From Leptospira interrogans (GTDB lineage Bacteria; Spirochaetota; Leptospiria; Leptospirales; Leptospiraceae): 64,000 nucleotides of DNA. Made by a program: the position numbers and the translations under genes. Where the stretch lies: contig NZ_FTNA01000007.1 in assembly GCF_900156205.1 (NCBI RefSeq), forward strand, positions 47,719 to 111,718. The letters run 5' to 3'. The notes under the pieces are model-generated. The model saw nothing but the letters and a program-made list of their open reading frames with translations, searched no databases and was not told where the DNA came from. Every line of letters starts with the position of its first letter. Position 1 is the first letter of the stretch. Below, piece by piece: positions 61,925-64,000 of this stretch.

Positions 61925-62635
61925 TCTTGATACTCCTATTGTGAGGAAAATTTGTTCTTCCCTATAAACAACAGTTCATAACAAGAATTGAATGGAGCAT
62001 AAATCTTAAATTTTTTTTGAGAAAGCTTTTGATTTGATGTTTACAAAATAGCGATTTGATCTTTAAAAAAACGTGTTAGTTCCCACAGTGCAAATCTTTT
62101 TGTTACCATTATAGGTTTTTAGAGTTTTATTGATTATTACTACTCGGATATATAAAAATAAGATCAAAAATCAACAGCCCATTTTGTGAAAACATAGAAA
62201 TTCTTACAAATTACGCCTAATCTGAAATTTTTGGCTTTTTTGAAAAAGATCCCACATTCTAATTTTTGAAACAAACTCATCATAGCATTGTTTTTATACG
62301 TTCGAGTAATAAGACTCTGTATGAGTTCCCACACTCATTTTTATCTTTACGAATCGAGTCTCTTGCTCAGATAATATTTGAGTTTTTGTAAGTCTTACTG
62401 TGAAATCCAGATCTGTATGAGTTCCCACATTTCAAGGTTCTATCGCAAAATCTTAGATTCGTAGCAGTTCCCACAAATTAAGTCACATTATGAATTTTTA
62501 AACATTTATTTTTCGTGATTGGAATCGATAAGAGTTCTTACATTTTCAAAATCTAAGTGTAGAACCTAAACTTGTGTTAGTTCCCACATTTTATTTTTAC
62601 AGAAAAATCAAATTTTATAAAATGAATCTCTTACG
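61925..62635. repeat. Repeat cluster between ssb and SCO1-like gene
   Basis: Cores start at about 62081, 62325, 62421, 62467, 62534 (as GTTCTTACA) and 62580. The pairs 62421/62467 and 62534/62580 are each 46 bp apart and the two pairs are 67 bp apart. No gene is seen. Confidence 0.75.
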
Positions 62636-63373
62636 TTAATCTATGTTAAATGAAGTAATCGCAGATTTTTTATCTTCTTCTTTTAAAGTATTCAATTCTA
62701 TTTTCAATCTTTCCAAATCTCCAGAACCTTTGGCTCTATATATTCCTCGTAAATAATTTTTTTTATCGATCAAATATACGTTCTCCGTATGAACAAAATC
62801 GTTTAAATTATCCTTTCCAGAAATCAACTTTATATCCGCGCCGAATTGATTTCTTGCTAAATCATAAATCGTTTTTTTAGAACCCGTGAGAAAAACCCAA
62901 TTATTCTGAACAATTTTATATTGATTTCTAAATTTTTTAAGAACTTCCACCGAATCAGTCTCAGGATTTACAGTAATCGAAACAATCTGAAGATCAGTTT
63001 GGTCTTTTATCTTAGGGATAAAATTCAACATATTTCTGGTAATCATGGGACAAATACCCTTACACTTCGCATAGAAAAATACGACTAACGTATACTTATC
63101 TCTCAAATTTTGATTGTTAAATGCAAGGTTTTCATGGGTAAGAAGAGTAAACTCCGGAACCTTTCTAAGATCATCCGGCAATTTTTTGTCCGCCTCCTGC
63201 CAATAAGGATCCATTACTTCACCTTTAAAGTAAGGAAGAATTCCTTCCTTAGGAAAAGAAAAATAAGTTAATTCAGGATGGTATTTTTCTTTTATATCTT
63301 CACAAAAAACAACAAAAAATATAATAAAAAAAGAATATATTAATTTTATAAATAATTTATATATTAAATTCAT
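62636..63373 (-). CDS. SCO1/SenC-family copper/thiol protein
   Basis: A 245-residue thioredoxin-fold protein from the ATG at 63373 (a TTG at 63412 would add 13 residues). A membrane/signal helix (about 2-22) ends FVVFC, a possible lipobox. The copper/redox motif CKGICP and the downstream histidine in FVHTENVYLID are both present, as are VVFFYAKC and VSITVNPETDS. SCO proteins deliver copper to or reduce the CuA site of cytochrome c oxidase from the periplasmic side. No oxidase genes are in the window. The ribosome-binding site is weak. Confidence 0.9.
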   Translation of the reverse strand: MNLIYKLFIKLIYSFFIIFFVVFCEDIKEKYHPELTYFSFPKEGILPYFKGEVMDPYWQEADKKLPDDLRKVPEFTLLTHENLAFNNQNLRDKYTLVVFFYAKCKGICPMITRNMLNFIPKIKDQTDLQIVSITVNPETDSVEVLKKFRNQYKIVQNNWVFLTGSKKTIYDLARNQFGADIKLISGKDNLNDFVHTENVYLIDKKNYLRGIYRAKGSGDLERLKIELNTLKEEDKKSAITSFNID

Positions 63374-63480
63374 TATTTCAAACCAACTTTTTTTATTAAG
63401 AATCTGCCACAAAGCAATGCACTAAGTTACTTAGAACGATCCATAGAGAAAGTTTTACTGAGTTTAAACAGAAATGCGTT

Positions 63481-63572
63481 TTACTCAGAATTATAGAATA
63501 GAGTGTCAACATTTTATATTCAAACAGTGCTTTACAATAAAAACTCACAATGTTTAATTTTATAGAGTTCAG
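63481..63572. mobile_element. MITE-like element, family B
   Basis: Left end TTACTCAGAATTATAGAATA, right end TTTAATTTTATAGAGTTCAG. Interior GTGCTTTACAATAAAAACTC matches other family B copies. Confidence 0.55.
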
Positions 63573-63639
63573 TAACTATCTCAAAATATTTTATCTTTGC
63601 TTAAAGTGCCGATTCCGATTATTCTAAAATATTTCTGAG

Positions 63640-63815
63640 ATACTTAGAGCTGTCCCCAAACCTCAAAGAATTTTATGCTATAATTCTTTAAAAATTTTCA
63701 ATAAAATGCAGTAGTTCCCTACAAATTAAGTTGTATTTGGCAATTTACGAACTTTCGAGTAATTCTAATCTCGTTAAATTTTTGTAGTAGTTCCTAGATT
63801 GGACGGTTTTGGTTT
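63640..63815 (-). repeat. ~190-bp dispersed unit, third copy (inverted)
   Basis: On the minus strand it reads GGAACTACTACAAAAATTTA, ACGAG, AAATTGCCAAATAC and AACTACTGCATTTTATTGAA, then AAAGAATTATAGCATAAAAT, matching 283-470 and 53752-53950. Confidence 0.8.
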
Positions 63816-64000
63816 TTAGACAAGCCTTATAGTAATTTCACAAAAATGTGGGAACTCATACAGAAATCATAATAACAAAAATGCTACTCAGAATGATAAA
63901 ATATATGTCCAAAATTCCACCTTGAAACTGGCATTTATCTCAAAATTTACGGTCCTTATTTTTATAGTGGTCAGTAAAACTATAAATCATAGAATATAAT

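Larger units (their letters stand above)
63374..64000. repeat. Right-edge repeat region
   Basis: Holds a family B element (63481-63572), an inverted copy of the ~190-bp unit (about 63640-63815) and a core TGTGGGAAC at 63847-63855. No gene is supported up to the window end. Confidence 0.65.

Overview
The window is chromosomal DNA of a low-GC spirochaete, most probably a pathogenic Leptospira of the interrogans/kirschneri/noguchii group. This rests on a DUF1564 protein (a family known from Leptospira), lipoproteins with relaxed spirochaetal lipoboxes, two 7TMR-DISM/SpoIIE phosphatases, a DUF3052 protein, and long AT-rich gaps full of degenerate repeats. It is inferred from protein and repeat content, not from a database search. 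No rRNA, tRNA, CRISPR array or complete insertion sequence was seen.

Layout. 1-6.3 kb: repeats, a DoxX-like protein, RimI, an SH3-domain pseudogene, IspF and a TPR pseudogene carrying a small transposon-like insertion. 6.3-13.1 kb: Lon, a DegT aminotransferase, Dps, DUF3052 and SRPBCC proteins. 14.2-19.8 kb: a sulfatase-fold lipoprotein divergent from an alpha/beta hydrolase, a MaoC dehydratase pair and a DUF4349 lipoprotein. 19.8-31.4 kb: a signalling and envelope stretch with two DISM-SpoIIE phosphatases, a TPR lipoprotein, a PanE-like reductase, an OmpA-like protein, CutA and a patatin. 32.7-36.3 kb: an ammonium transporter fused to a chemotaxis transducer, and a class II glutamine amidotransferase. 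37.2-41.0 kb: a glycosyltransferase overlapping polA. 42.2-47.8 kb: a tightly coupled chain acyl-CoA dehydrogenase-trpE-trpG-MsbA-like ABC exporter-receiver protein, meeting a convergent HEAT-repeat gene. 49.4-64 kb: HflX, dihydroorotase behind a decayed IS110-type transposase, an Lcl-like membrane protein, homoserine dehydrogenase, a STAS protein, DUF1564, a GNAT enzyme, an enoyl-CoA hydratase, SSB and an SCO1-like protein.

How the genes relate. Core metabolism (trpEG, hom, ispF, dihydroorotase, fatty-acid enzymes) is scattered among signalling genes. The two SpoIIE phosphatases and the STAS protein are plausible parts of partner-switching circuits, but nothing in the window pairs them directly.

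The most distinctive features are: (1) a dispersed repeat with the core GTAGTTCCCACA, arranged as pairs or short tandems with a 45-47 bp period and present in most large gaps; (2) two MITE-like families, one interrupting a TPR gene; (3) a ~250 bp inverted repeat 24 kb apart; (4) two genes, trpE and hflX, whose first ATG/GTG-type codon lies well inside conserved protein and which seem to start at CTG and ATT, each with a good Shine-Dalgarno site 8 nt upstream; (5) an Amt-HAMP-MCP fusion. Large gaps are described as separate entries.
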